Shown: positions 46,791 through 57,215, counted from the stretch's first letter. The stretch: 64,000 bases of DNA from Pollenia angustigena (GCA_930367215.1 OV884056.1:50778308-50842307), one strand, 5' to 3'. Translations and numbers: made by a program. Notes: a model not told the origin generated them from the sequence alone.

Positions 46791-48588
46791 GGCCTGTTCG
46801 TCGATATCGAATAAAGACTTCGTTCGCTTAACTTCCATGTTAAACAAAAAAAAAAAAACAAAAAAAACAAATAAGAGTGCTATATCTTATATTCCCTTCA
46901 CCATTGTGCGAGCAGAATACAGAGCAACTAGACAAAAACTAAATAAAACTGGTAAATATTTTTTTAAAATCGTTTTTAGAACATACAAATTAAAAGAAAA
47001 ATTGTCTTTGAAAAATTGAACCAGAGGACTAACAGTTTCTAAACTCAACCCACTAGACGACTGAACCATAAACGAACGTTGTTTGAATATCATTAAAATG
47101 AAATATGGCCCGAAAAAGAGACAACCGGTTTTGAACTTCGCTTTTCCCAAGGACCCGGAATATATATACTTTATAGGGTGTAGGATCAATATTGCAGAAA
47201 TTACAAACGGAATGACAAAGTTATATATACCCTTCTTACCTTCGGTGAAGGGTATAAGAAGAGTCATTTTTGGGAATTCAGTATTTCGGTTATAACTCAG
47301 GCATTTTGTAACCGATTTGACAGATTTATATACCGACGTGTTTAAGAAGAAATTTGCCATTTACTTGAGTTATAAAGTTTGGACTCGGGGAGATCTATGG
47401 TTCCCGAAAGTGATTATTAAAAAAAAAAAAAAAATTAAATCTGGTCATAAAATATGTTCTACTAAAATCCGATATTTTGGTATCTAAGTCATATCCATAG
47501 GACGTATGGCAACCCTAAAATTTAGGTTTTTATAAAAGTTTTGATGTTTTTTAGCTAATTTTTGAAGTATTTTGCTCATAAATTACCCATTGTCTAACCA
47601 ATTTGATAGTTTTATAAACCGACGTGTTTAGGAAGAATTTTACCATTTCCTTAATTTAAATTTATATATAAACATTTATATATACTTGTATACATATATT
47701 TTAACAAAGTTAATTATAAAAAAAGAGTAATTTTTGGGGATTCAGTATTTCGGGTATAACTCAGCCATATCTTAACTGATTTGACAGATTTATATACCGA
47801 CGTGCTTAAGAAGAAATTTGGCATTCACTTGAGTTATAAAGCTTGGACTCGGGGAGAACTATGGTTCCCGAAAGTGGGTATTTAAAAAAAAAAAATTAAT
47901 TTTGGTCATAACTTTTTTGTATCTGAACCGATTTTCCCGAGTTTTTTATAAAATATGTTCTACTAATAGGACATATGGCAGCCCTAAAATTTAGGTTTTT
48001 ATACAATTTTTAATTTAATTTTTTTTTGTACGGGAGGTGCCACGCCCACTTCTCCAATCCCGCCCACATTTTGTAGGATGGTGTGTATTGGCAACCTAAA
48101 TGTGTGCACCTTATTTGGAAACTTTGGCTTTTGCCGTTCCCCAGATATACAGCAAAAAGTAATAAAAATACAACAACCAAAGGGATTTTTGGGAAAAATT
48201 AGAGGTAGTCGTGGTTTTTTGCTCATATCTCAGCCATTTGTGGACCGATCTTGCTGAATTTCAATAGCAAGAAGTGGTGGACTATATGTGACATAAATGT
48301 ATAATAACCTGGCCCCCATCATATATGGGGTCTTCGGAAAACCCATTTCAACGGGCATACGGACAGACGGACATGGTTAAATCAACTTCGCTCTTCATAA
48401 GGACCCAGAATATATATACTTTATAGGGTCTTAGATCAATATTGCAGAAATTACAAACGGAATGACAAACTTATAATATACCCTTTCTACCTTCGGTGAA
48501 GGGTATAGAAACAAAATTTTATAATTTGTTTTTGTTTTAAATGTAATTAAAACGAACGAAGTCTTTGTTTGAAATCGACGAACAGGCC
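46791..48588. mobile_element. 1.8 kb inverted-repeat element (GGCCTGTTCGTCGAT)
   Basis: GGCCTGTTCGTCGATATCGA then 'gacttcgttcgcttaa' at the left is mirrored by 'cgaacgaagtctttg' and GAAATCGACGAACAGGCC at the right. The same ends form the 137-bp MITE at 55381. The body holds two copies of a segment ('ggattcagtatttcg', 'ttatataccgacgtg', 'cttggactcgggg') at about 47260-47400 and 47735-47880, and a direct repeat of 'aattacaaacggaatgacaa' with 'accttcggtgaagggtata' at about 47190-47250 and 48445-48512. No transposase is visible. Confidence 0.75.
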
Positions 48589-48728
48589 CTTAATTATCCG
48601 GGCAATAGTAAGTTAGATCTTCGGCCCGTTACAGTGAAGCAAACCAGAGTCTCTGGCGGGAATCGAACCCGCAACCCCTGCACTGATAGCTCACTACCAA
48701 CTAGTCTACTTGGGCATCCAAATTCATA
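48589..48728 (-). mobile_element. tRNA-derived SINE
   Basis: On the minus strand a tRNA-like head contains GTAGACTAGTTGGT (A-box-like) and, about 35 bases on, GGTTCGATTCC, a perfect B box, within GCGGGTTCGATTCCCGCC, which folds as a T-arm. The head is followed by an unrelated body (CACTGTAACGGGCCGAAG). A true tRNA is unlikely because the acceptor stem does not close. The body runs to the right end of the 46791-48588 element, which may have truncated it. RNA polymerase III transcription would be expected from intact copies. Confidence 0.68.
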
Positions 48729-49830
48729 TTTTTTTAATGGTTATTCCGAAAGTGTTCAGTATATACTGTATAGCTATAGATAACTACAAACTTAATTAAA
48801 GAAAAGTGCAATTATGAACTGAAAATCTCTAATTCAGACTTTTGTAAAGGCCGACACGCTTGGAAATGCCGGTTTATTAAATGTTTTGGTAAAAGAACAA
48901 TATTTTTGATATTCGAAAAATCAGCTTAAACTAGCGTTGATCAATAACAGTGTCAAAATACTTTTTAATCATTTGATTTAAAGCGAATAAAATTAGTGTT
49001 TTTTAACCCACTGTGTCATTCCCTATTTGAAATGTTACGTAAGATGCAATTTTCAAAAACAAAATTATTTCTTCTTTTTTACAATATTAAAAAGTTTTTG
49101 TTTTTCACTCCTTTCACATACGAAAATGCCCTCACGTTTAAAAAACAAACCATATAAGTAAAAGTATGAAATGATTTTGCTAAGAAAAGGAAAAAAACCT
49201 AAACAAAAAGCCATTGACTACAAAATCTTTTCAACTTCTATTAGAATTAGAATCATTCAGAATATTAGTAAGATTATTTTTAAAATACTATTACACGTTT
49301 TTAGTGATGTTGTTTTTTTTTCATTTCGTTTGCAAACAAAACAATTGAAAAAATTATAAAAATAATAGTGGTTGTGGTACTGAATGGCAGGTATATAATC
49401 ATGTAGCATGATCATGATATTATGGATGCGAAGCATTCATAAATTATTGAACGTTTAAAAGCTTAAGGAAATAAATATTTTTTTTGTTTTGTTTTGCTAT
49501 TAAATTGGTATTTCTTTCATTGCTAAGGCTTTGATATGATTTTGAAAAGTGTAGCATACAAAATACTGAATTTTAATTTAATGAACTTTTGAAAAAGGCG
49601 GAATCGAAAATAATCGTTTCTAAATTGAATGTAATTTTGAATGAATTTGGAGTAGAAAGTATTATGCCAACTACAAAAGGCTTTAAAGTGTTATTGACAA
49701 GAAGAGACATTGTACAATTGAGAATTACACGTAGGTATTTATAAAGTTCTGTTTCAATTGCAGCCTTTAATATATAATTTAAATCTGATATCAGCATTAT
49801 TATTTAGTAACTGAATAATATCATTTATAA

Positions 49831-49832
<2 letters not shown>
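48729..49832. other. No recognised feature
   Basis: AT-rich sequence with chance frames; nothing recognised up to the T-run at 49833. Confidence 0.45.
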
Positions 49833-49865
<33 letters not shown>

Positions 49866-50172
49866 TAAATTCTTTGGGAATACAAAATTTTAATTTCAAC
49901 CGATTTTGTTATTCGTGCTTAATTCCCAGTTTTTATTCTTGATAAAAACACTTGAAATTTATTGTTGATGGGATAAGCTATTCCTATGCGCATTTCACTG
50001 GCTGCTTAGGCCAGATCATCAGGAAACTTCATCCATAAAGATTTTAGAAAAACTAAAGATATTAAACCAAATAAAACTGTTAAACGTATAAGACTTATAA
50101 GCAACAGTTCTACTTGTAACAATATCAAAGTTTAAACAAAATACATCAACAATAAACAGTGAGTTTTTTTTT
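49833..50172 (-). mobile_element. Hammerhead-bearing retroposon, poly(A) copy
   Basis: Same family and orientation as 50777-51109. On the minus strand it begins near 'aaaactcactgtttattg', passes 'gatattgttacaagtagaac', the hammerhead motif, and 'ctgggaattaag', and ends in an uninterrupted run of about 29 A (plus-strand T-run 49833-49861). A 3' poly(A) points to copying through RNA. It encodes no protein. Flanking duplications could not be fixed. Confidence 0.8.
49978..50029 (-). ncRNA. Type I hammerhead ribozyme, slightly degraded
   Basis: Minus strand: CUGAUGA (50022-50016), stem II CUGGC...GCCAG, then GAAA (49996-49993), short stem III AUGCGCAU closed by a GCGC tetraloop, AUA before the predicted cleavage site, and a stem I of about five pairs (GGAAU with GUUUC). 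All core bases are present, but the first position of stem II is a U-U mismatch, so activity may be reduced. Confidence 0.75.
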
Positions 50173-50216
50173 TGTAATTTTGATTATGTACAGATGTGTC
50201 TTAAATTGCCTGCTCA

Positions 50217-50465
50217 ATGCGTCTACCAACGGCCCCTTCTACAAACATAAGTTGCAATTTTAATCGTACGAATTTCGCTAGAAACAAGTACACTCGCCCC
50301 TTGCTAAGGAGCTGGAACTACCAAAACGCCACTGCTAAAATACAGCAGTTTCTGCTGAATAGCACAGCACCTAGGGAGATCCGGCAGAAGGCCGAACTTT
50401 ACTGCAACAGGTTGCCCGGACATTGTTTCGATCTCTGCAGAACTCTCTTAATGGTGTCAAGTTAA
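50217..50465 (+). pseudogene. Coding-like fragment, possible LINE tail
   Basis: An open frame of 82 codons with balanced composition, unlike the AT-driven frames around it. It contains NRTNFARNKYTRPLLRSWN and IQQFLLNSTAPREIRQKAEL. The pattern 'RTNxARN...WN...F..S' loosely resembles the extreme C-terminus of some non-LTR reverse transcriptases, but I cannot name the family. It ends at a stop just before a mariner fragment. It could be a fragment of an unrecognised element. Confidence 0.35.
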
Positions 50466-50489
50466 CTTCCGTAGAGGCCTGCTTAACGA

Positions 50490-50620
50490 AATTTTATCAT
50501 TTTTTGCTTAGAAAACCTAGAAGTTGTACACTGAAGGAATAATGGCTTTACCCCAACAAATAGCAAAAAGCAAGCGATCAAAACGGCACACATTTGGTTA
50601 AATAAAGCTTGTTTCTTACA
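50490..50620 (+). pseudogene. Mariner transposase C-terminal fragment
   Basis: Plus-strand reading FFA, a stop, KT, a stop, KLYTEGIMALPQQIAK then KRHTFG parallels the C-terminus of the mariner relic at 41690 (FAQKAQKFYTDKIMALAQ). The bases after it ('aataaagcttgtttctta') also match that copy downstream of its stop. Only this end is present. Confidence 0.65.
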
Positions 50621-50776
50621 TAAAAAATAGGTGTTTAATTTTTGGTCAAATTTGTAAACGAACTTTTCGAACACTTATGGCGATTTCTTTTATCCCAACG
50701 AAAAACTGCACATTAAAGAAATTTGGTTTTCTCAATGTCTCATTCGATTTAATCGCAAAGCTAACCGGCACTCATC

Positions 50777-51109
50777 AAAGTTATTTTCGGGAATACAAAG
50801 TTTATTATTAATACGATCTTCGTATTATGTCATATATGACGTGCTAAATTCCCAGTTTTTCATATTTGATAAATACACTGAAATTTATTGTTGAGGGAAA
50901 GCAAGCCTCTATGCGCATTTCGCCGGTTGCTTACACCAGCTCATCAGGAAACCTTTTCCAAAGATTTTAGAAAAGCCAAAAATATTAAACAAATAAAACC
51001 TTAAGCGAATAAGAGTTATAAACACTCTAAGTCTTACCTGTAACAATATCAAAGCTTAAACAAAACACCAACAATAAACAGTGAGTTTATTTTTTCTTAC
51101 ACTCATCTG
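50777..51109 (-). mobile_element. Hammerhead-bearing retroposon, bounded copy (333 bp)
   Basis: CACTCATC at 50769-50776 and 51110-51117 form a perfect 8-bp duplication, so the ends are fixed. The host sequence is known from two uninterrupted relatives. On the minus strand it starts TAAGAAAAAATAAACTCACT and ends CGAAAATAACTTT; this copy lacks a poly(A). It has no open frame of note and no tRNA-type A or B box that I can see. The hammerhead lies in the middle. It may be a short retroposon of SINE or retrozyme type, or a fragment derived from a Penelope-like element. Confidence 0.85.
50903..50958 (-). ncRNA. Type I hammerhead ribozyme, full consensus core
   Basis: Minus-strand elements in order: stem I strand AAGGUUUC; core CUGAUGA (50947-50941); stem II GCUGG (50940-50936) paired with CCGGC (50926-50922) around a 9-base loop; GAAA (50921-50918); stem III AU/AU (first pair uses the last A of GAAA) with GCGC tetraloop (50916-50913); U and A (50911-50910) before the cleavage point; stem I partner GAGGCUU (50909-50903), seven pairs with wobbles. 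All conserved hammerhead core positions are met. Stem I is the open stem, so type I, with the very short stem III known from Penelope-like elements. Confidence 0.88.
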
Positions 51110-51439
51110 CCAATTATTTATTTTCCTTTTATTTGCCGTACAGATAAATTCAATCAGCTGACTCCCATCTTATACATGTATTTTGAGTAGCGTTGCCAGC
51201 TGCAAACTTTGTTTTTTGTCGGTATATTGAGAAACCCAAAATCGTTAACGGACAGTTTATCGGTCCAATAAATTTATGTTGACATTAAGTAGCAGACAGT
51301 TTGTCGTTACATTGAGAAAATTGCCATTAGACTTGAACAGTTCTACTCTAAAAGAAAAAAACTCGTATAAGATTTAATTTTTTCAACTTACTTGTAATTA
51401 CTTTTTTAATACTTTAATAAATTTAAATTTAAGTATGAA

Positions 51440-52240
51440 TAAAATCAAAAAGTTTTTAAAACAATCCAAAATGGGATGACTTTCGAAAACCATTGCAACA
51501 ACAACACTACAAAAGTAGTTAAAAAAAGATTTGCTTGGCTGTGTAGAAACAACAACACTGCAAGAAGAAAAACATACATTATTTTCATGTTTAAAAAGTT
51601 AAATACAGGGGTGTTCTGGAAATCGAAAACGCAAAACGCAAGAATTTTAAACGTCGTTTTTTAATAAGATTTCTGTAATAAAAGAATTTTATGACAAATA
51701 TTACTCTATTAAACAGAATTTTATAACAAAAATTTTAAATATTACATTAAAAGTGTATTAAAAACAACTTCCAAATTCTTGCGTTTTGCGTTTTCGATTT
51801 ACAGAACACCCCTGATAGAAAGCAGAAATTCCCGAATTCAATTTTTTTAGTTAAAGGAGGCGGGAAACAACAATTGTTAAACAAGCATATGTGTAAGAAT
51901 AAGTAAAAATTGTATTTCCTGTGTCTCTCTCTCTCTCTCGATCTATGGTTCATCTGGTTCACCTGAGTGTTTAGGTTAGAATTAAAATCTCACTTTCGTA
52001 TTATATCAAGTACGAAAATGGGATTAAAATCAACTTAGAAATTCTTTAATCATGCAAAGTTTGAAACTAATTTTATCTCAATTTTAATTAAGTCAATCTC
52101 GCTTACGGATTATTTAAAGTAATTCGTACTTGAATCAAGCATTCCGTACCCGATTAAAGCAAATCCATACTTACCGTACTATTGACATCGATTCGGCTTG
52201 ATTAAAGTACGGAAATATTTGTTTCAGTGTATTTTAAGAG
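51440..52240 (+). mobile_element. Family P element, copy D (diverged, one insertion)
   Basis: Shares with copy B 'aaaaaaagatttgcttg' and 'gtagaaacaacaa', 'attattttcatgtttaaaaag', then after an insertion the end piece with 'cgtacttgaatcaagc', 'gattaaagtacgg' and 'gtttcagtg'. The segment corresponding to 62600-62715 is missing. The end 'cagtgta' is compatible with a TA flank. Confidence 0.7.
51606..51814. mobile_element. CAGGGGTG MITE, copy 2
   Basis: 209 bp with ends CAGGGGTGTTCTGGAAATCG and CGATTTACAGAACACCCCTG; the arm continues 'aaaacgcaaaacgcaagaat'. Inverse match to 33676-33894. Lies inside family P copy D. Flanks 'aaata' and 'ataga' give at best a 3-bp ATA duplication. Confidence 0.85.
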
Positions 52241-54247
52241 TGCTCGGACTAAATTAAACTAAAATTATCTAAGACCAAAATTGGCTTTTATCAAAAGATT
52301 TTTGATTTAATCTAAATAGAACTTACATCGAGATCTCCACTTAGTGCAAATGTAATCTTAATCATGAGCTTTGGCTCATATTTTCCCTTAAAGAAAAAGT
52401 TATCCATAAAACGTATACTTAGCCATCATTAACTTGAAACGTCCATGTAAACCCTGTTGCTCACCACTTAACCCTAAATAAATTTAAAAAACAATACCTA
52501 TGTATTTATAAAACTTAATAAAAAACAATTTTCATTTAATTCCAATTTATAAACATAAGTGACCATTTAACACTCTTTATCCAATCAGATCTTAAAGTTC
52601 AACACATGATAATTTATGAGTTGCGATATAAACATAAAACAAATGTTAACACAAAACATTTAACCTTATTTCAAATCGTTTAATTGTCTGGTCATATGTA
52701 TATCTTTGAAGCATTGGAAATTTACAACAAACTTGCAGCCCACATTTCAGATACATGAACAGAAAAATTGCAACAAAAAAAAAGTGTAAAAATCCAATGA
52801 AATAAATTTTCTTTAGAGTGACTGAAAAATAAAAATAATGAATGGCAAAACTGACAAATCTTTTATGACACCTGACAAAGAAAGTTTAGCTGAAGAATTA
52901 AATGAAAAACAAGACCACGCCTACAATTTAATGGTCGTTAAATAGTCTGGTCTTAAGAAATATTTTTAATATTTACCGTTAACGGTTTATATAATGTGAC
53001 AACTTAGGAATTCAGCTTAATTGCTGAAATTAATAGTTTTAAAGTTTAAACTTAACCCAACAGACAGACCATTTATTTAATTTTTATGCCATTTATGGTT
53101 AACAATAGTATTATTATTTTTTGAATACGTTTCTGAAAACCAAATTAACACACCCATTTTTCACCCCTTCATTTAACTTAATATTCAATTTTAATAATAG
53201 TCTCAAAATATTTTTCTTTTTCGCCTCATTTCATTTCTAATGCAATTTGAATACAATTTGAATATTCGCAGCACTGGCAAACAATGTATGGCCAACAGGT
53301 CTGTCTGACTTCCAATGTAGGTGTGAACAACAACAATAGTCCACGGGCAAATGTTATTTATTAATATCAATCTACATGATATTTATTGCATTTAAATAAA
53401 GATATTAATGATAAAAACTATTATTTTTATAATTTAATTCAACACCACTCTATAGAGAACAATGTGGGCATATTTTGTTGATCAAATGTTTAAAAAAGAT
53501 ATTTATCATTTGCCAAATTAGAGCTGTAGGAAATGATGGATGGCGTTCAACTTTATTAATGTCTAATAAGTAATTGGAATTAACTTTTAGAGAATATTGT
53601 TAATTGGAAAATACAAAAAAACCGACGATAATACGAACTACAGGCTCGCTAAGACTGCATTTATCTTTTTAATTAGAGAAAACACGGGTTTCTTCTGTGT
53701 AATCACTCATAACCGTTTTAAACCTACAGCAGGGATGATAAATGAGAAAACCAATATAGTACCAATGTACTTTTCGCCCCAATAGTACTAATTTTTAAAA
53801 ACAAAAATTTAATACAACAAAAACAAAAGGAACTTTAAATTCATTTGCACATGTAAAGTATAGATAGCAAAAACAAATTAATACATGTTCATTAATTATA
53901 CATAATAATAGGGTGGGTAAAGTTTTTTCGTGTCAAAAGCACATCGCGATTCTTGTTCCACACTGATTTATTTTGACATCAGTACTATAAGAAGTGTCTT
54001 CGTTTTTGACCCCATGACACGTTTGTGTCTTTGGTTATGTCAACCTTAACATCACTTTGCCAAAGTTTCATCAGGGTAAAAATGAAATTATGTCGTCAAA
54101 GGGATGACACATCGGCATTACAGAAATGACGAACATGTCCTCAGTGCGATGACGCAGTAACATTGGAGAAATGACACATTAGCATCAATTTAATGAAAGT
54201 TTGTCATTAAGTCAAAGTCATGGGAATTGACTTAAGTCAAAGTGAGA
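52241..54247. other. No gene; arm-like repeats near the end
   Basis: Up to about 53930 nothing is recognised; an 'agtaccaatgtac' word occurs near 53758. From 53950 to 54240 there are many 'gtcat', 'atgacac' and 'aagtca' words, which look like an arm flanking the foldback core at 54248. Confidence 0.4.
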
Positions 54248-54425
54248 GAATATTATTATTTACTTACTCGTTACATATGTTTGTTTCACGTTTGTTGAAT
54301 AACGACCTTTGTTTACAGCAGAACTCTCAATTATAAGACAACAGCACCATGTCCCATATGGTTTTCGTTATCATTCTACTTTAAAAATTTGATGTGTTTA
54401 AGTAAATAATTTTAGAAAATAGAAT
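54248..54425 (+). repeat. Foldback core shared with 12990-13170
   Basis: 'gaatattattatttacttac', 'aactctcaattataagaca' and 'aaaatttgatgt' repeat the central part of the foldback element at 12573-13686 in the same orientation, but the arms around it are different here. The right flank is interrupted by the element at 54515. Confidence 0.7.
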
Positions 54426-54514
54426 GTAGGATTTTTTGCTTCTTATAATACATTGTAATCATGAAAATAATGTTAATAATATACAAAATGTGGCATCGAA
54501 TTCATGTCACTTTA

Positions 54515-55052
54515 TAGCCTTTTTACACTGATCAACATCTAACATCTACCATCAATTTGCCACCATTTGCGAAGATGTTAACATCTTTCCATAAGAAATA
54601 CATAGGGCTTAAAACCAACATCTTTCAACATCTTTAAAAGATGTTCCTATCTCATTTTATTCCAATCTACATCTTTCGATTATTTTAGTGTCATCACTAG
54701 AAAAGTGGCAATAAGTTCTATTATTATTGTGGCATCACTGACATAAAGAAGTTTGTTTTGAAAGCAGCGTTACCATTTGTCAAGTTTTATATTTTATTGC
54801 AATGTTTTTTTTGTTAAGTATTTTTAATATTTTAAAACATATTGAACTTCAAATACATTTTTGAGTTTTCTTTTTAAATTTTAGCACTTTTGTGAGAAAA
54901 AAACCTTTTTAATTTAAAACTTTTTTTTTTGTCAAAAATGGTGACATTTTTGTTTGATGGTAGATGTTAGATGTGAGCAATGTAAACGAGTGTTTCACAT
55001 TTTTTACATCTTTGATGGTAGATGTTAGATGTTGATCAGTGTAAAAAGCCTA
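54515..55052. mobile_element. TAGGCTTTTTACACTG element, uninterrupted copy
   Basis: 538 bp with ends TAGCCTTTTTACACTGATC and the mirror GATCAGTGTAAAAAGCCTA, flanked by TTA (54512-54514 and 55053-55055). Closely matches both sides of 8862-11533 and provides the empty site of the hAT insertion there. Inside are inverted 'aacatctaccatcaa' and 'atggtagatgtt' arms. No coding region. Confidence 0.9.
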
Positions 55053-55380
55053 TTAGTCATAAAATGGATGACGAGTAAACAATTACAAAATTGTAGGAAG
55101 ACGCTAGCTTTGGCAAAGAAACCAGAGTTCAAACATGAAGTTAGAGCAACAAAATTGTATTTGGTCTAGCCACACCTGGATCATGTGGTTTTTAGGGTTG
55201 CGAAATCCATTTGTTTTTTTATTTTTGATTGCCGCCAGATAGCGTCTTTGGACACTTTTTAGAATTTATAGTCGTTTTTTGTGGAAAATTTACGAATATT
55301 TCCCAAAATGCAATCTCAAATTTTAAACGAAAATAAAATTCAAAAAGTAAACGAAAATAAAATTTTTAAGCGTTCTTAAG

Positions 55381-55517
55381 GGCCTGTTCGTCGATAACGA
55401 ATGAAGACTTCGTTCGCTTAAATTACATTTAAAACAAAAACAAATTATAAAATATTGTTTTTGTTTTGCATGTAAACTATGCGAACGAAGTCTTCATTCG
55501 TTATCGACGAACAGGCC
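55381..55517. mobile_element. 137-bp hairpin MITE (GGCCTGTTCGTCGAT)
   Basis: GGCCTGTTCGTCGATAACGA then 'atgaagacttcgttcgc' is mirrored by 'gcgaacgaagtcttcat' and TCGTTATCGACGAACAGGCC. The arms are over 55 bp with a short AT spacer. Flanks TTAAG and ATAAG are an imperfect duplication. It has the same ends as the 1.8 kb element at 46791-48588. Confidence 0.9.
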
Positions 55518-55624
55518 ATAAGTTTCGGATTTCATTTTCAAATTTATTGTGTTTACAATTTTCAATATGTACTGCAGAAACAGACAAGAAGTAGAAAGTC
55601 CGGATATAATAAAATGTAATTTAG

Positions 55625-55910
55625 CGCTTGTACAAACTCCTTGAAAATAATTCGGAGTAAAATAATAATGGAATGAGCTCCCAATGTTTCAAAATTCTGT
55701 TGATTACTTCTCGTTGATTATGAGCTCGTTTAAAAATAATCTTGAATTGAGAGAAAGTCGTCTCCTCTTCTAGAACTTTTGCTGAAGTGGTTTCCTAAAT
55801 CTTTTAAAAACTTTTCAATATCATCAGAAAATGCACGCTTGCATGCTGCCGCTCGTACTAAATTTAGAATGTAGCATATGCAATCGTCCAATGAACAAGT
55901 GCAAAAATCT
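55625..55910 (-). pseudogene. hAT-type transposase fragment
   Basis: Minus strand: DDCICYILNLVRAAACKRAF then SDDIEKFLKDLGNHFSKSSR, and in a shifted frame NRILKHWELIPLLFYSELF. This matches the block 'CxxHxLHLxxxxACxxLP...IEExxxxxxxFxxSxxR...RxLEQWxxLxxYF' of hAT/DUF4371-type transposases. It is distinct in region from the hAT gene at 9400, so I cannot tell whether they are one family. It is frameshifted and truncated. Confidence 0.58.
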
Positions 55911-56148
55911 ATTCACAATAGCGGAGTTCAATGTTTGATGCAAATGGTCTTGCAAAAGAGCAAATGCAAAATAGCAAAGTTCTGCTGTTTTGTTAAATCC
56001 AACAACAAAAAATAGAGTTTCCCTTAGATTTCATAAAAAAGCAACGGAATTTTACATTTTTGCAAGTCTTTTTGCAGCAAACACTAAACTCTCCGCTTGT
56101 ATTCATTGGACAGTAAATACGAGTTGCCATTTTATATCAATTGGGGGG
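55911..56148. other. No recognised feature
   Basis: May contain further decayed hAT coding sequence on the minus strand (around 55980); nothing firm. Confidence 0.35.
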
Positions 56149-56150
56149 TA

Positions 56151-56870
56151 TAGATGCAAAGACTGTAATGTCCACATTTATAGTTTTCCTTATAAATAGT
56201 AAAAACCTCTAGCTCAAAGTATATTCATATTTATGTATTGTATATCATGCTATTCAGAAAATAAGAATATGATGAAGATATGACGCAATTTTCAACCAAA
56301 TCGATATAGCGGTTTGCTGGCAATTATAATAATAAAATTGGAGATTGCTGTGTTTGCTCTAATCAAATGGACATTGCTGCTCTTTTACATTGGCAAGTAC
56401 TTAAAAAAATCAGTAGTTATAAAATTCTTAAACTTAACAAAGGCTTAGTTTTTTCTTGATTGATTTGGAGGAACTTCATAACAACTTAGCTCCATAATTA
56501 CGACTAATGACAAAGTTATAAAATGAACAATAAAACAAACTGTTTCATAAAAAAAAAAATTTGCTAGATTTTTTAAATTCTTTTTAGTTTTGTTTTGCAA
56601 AAAAGAAACAGAATAAAAAAAATAGCGTGCATTTTCGCAAATAGTTGAGAGAAAATGAGCTTAACAAACTTTGATCATTGCAAAAACGACAATCTCCAAT
56701 GGACATTGCCGTTTTTGCCTTAATTCTTAATTTTTGAACATACTTTTTTATGGGATAAAAGTGTTTCTGGTAATGTAATGTTCACCAATTGAAAGCATTC
56801 ATGAAATACAACTAAGAGGTATTATTAGTTACGTTTGTGAAAAAAGTGGACATTGCAGTCTTTGCATCTA
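56151..56870. mobile_element. TA-flanked element with TAGATGCAAAGACTG ends
   Basis: TAGATGCAAAGACTGTAATG then 'tccac' at the left is mirrored by 'gtggacattgc' and AGTCTTTGCATCTA at the right, one mismatch in about 25 bp. TA flanks both sides (56149-56150 and 56871-56872). The word 'atggacattgc' recurs inside at about 56367 and 56699, as subterminal binding-site repeats might. 720 bp, no transposase. Confidence 0.85.
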
Positions 56871-56872
56871 TA

Positions 56873-57213
56873 ATTAATTAACAATAGGTTTGAAAAATTT
56901 GGAAATAGTATCCAATGAGTCACGGGGGGTACCAGAGTACTTTTTAGATTTGAATTGTACCCAAAAAGTACAACTGTACCAACTTTATCAACCGTGACCT
57001 AAAGTACTCATTTGCTAATCAAGAAACTCTCTTTTACCCACACAACCAGTGTTGTTGTCAATTAAACACGACAAAAACGGCTAAATGCTGGATAAAGTCA
57101 TCGTCCTTAAACACAAAATCGCTACAAACAGTTAATAGTAAAAAAGCTGTTAATATACATACGTTTATGAATACAAATTTTTATAGGAGGTTTATGAGAC
57201 AAAAATAGTTTAA
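56873..57213. other. No recognised feature
   Basis: Contains 'gtaccagagtac' and 'gtacaactgtacc' near 56940. No gene. Confidence 0.4.
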
Positions 57214-57215
57214 TA

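Larger units (their letters stand above)
50678..51326 (-). mobile_element. TGGCC(A/G)TTTTCTCA element, copy 3, interrupted
   Basis: Inverse copy of 43568-43908 and 44812-45150, flanked by TTA (50675-50677 and 51327-51329), i.e. TAA on its own strand. Landmarks: 'ccaacgaaaaactgcac', 'caatcagctgactccc', 'aaaatcgttaacggacag'. It is split by a 333-bp insertion (50777-51109) with an 8-bp duplication CACTCATC. Without that insertion it is about the same length as its relatives. Confidence 0.88.

Noticed and set aside
46887..47360. Longest open frame in the window (157 codons, minus strand, hydrophobic)
   Set aside because: It lies across the duplicated repeats of the 46.8-48.6 kb element. Its hydrophobic look comes from reading AT-rich repeat DNA, and it has no recognisable domain.
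48600..48725. Functional tRNA gene
   Set aside because: The B box and T-arm are good, but the acceptor and anticodon arms do not form a cloverleaf and an unrelated body follows, so it is called a SINE.
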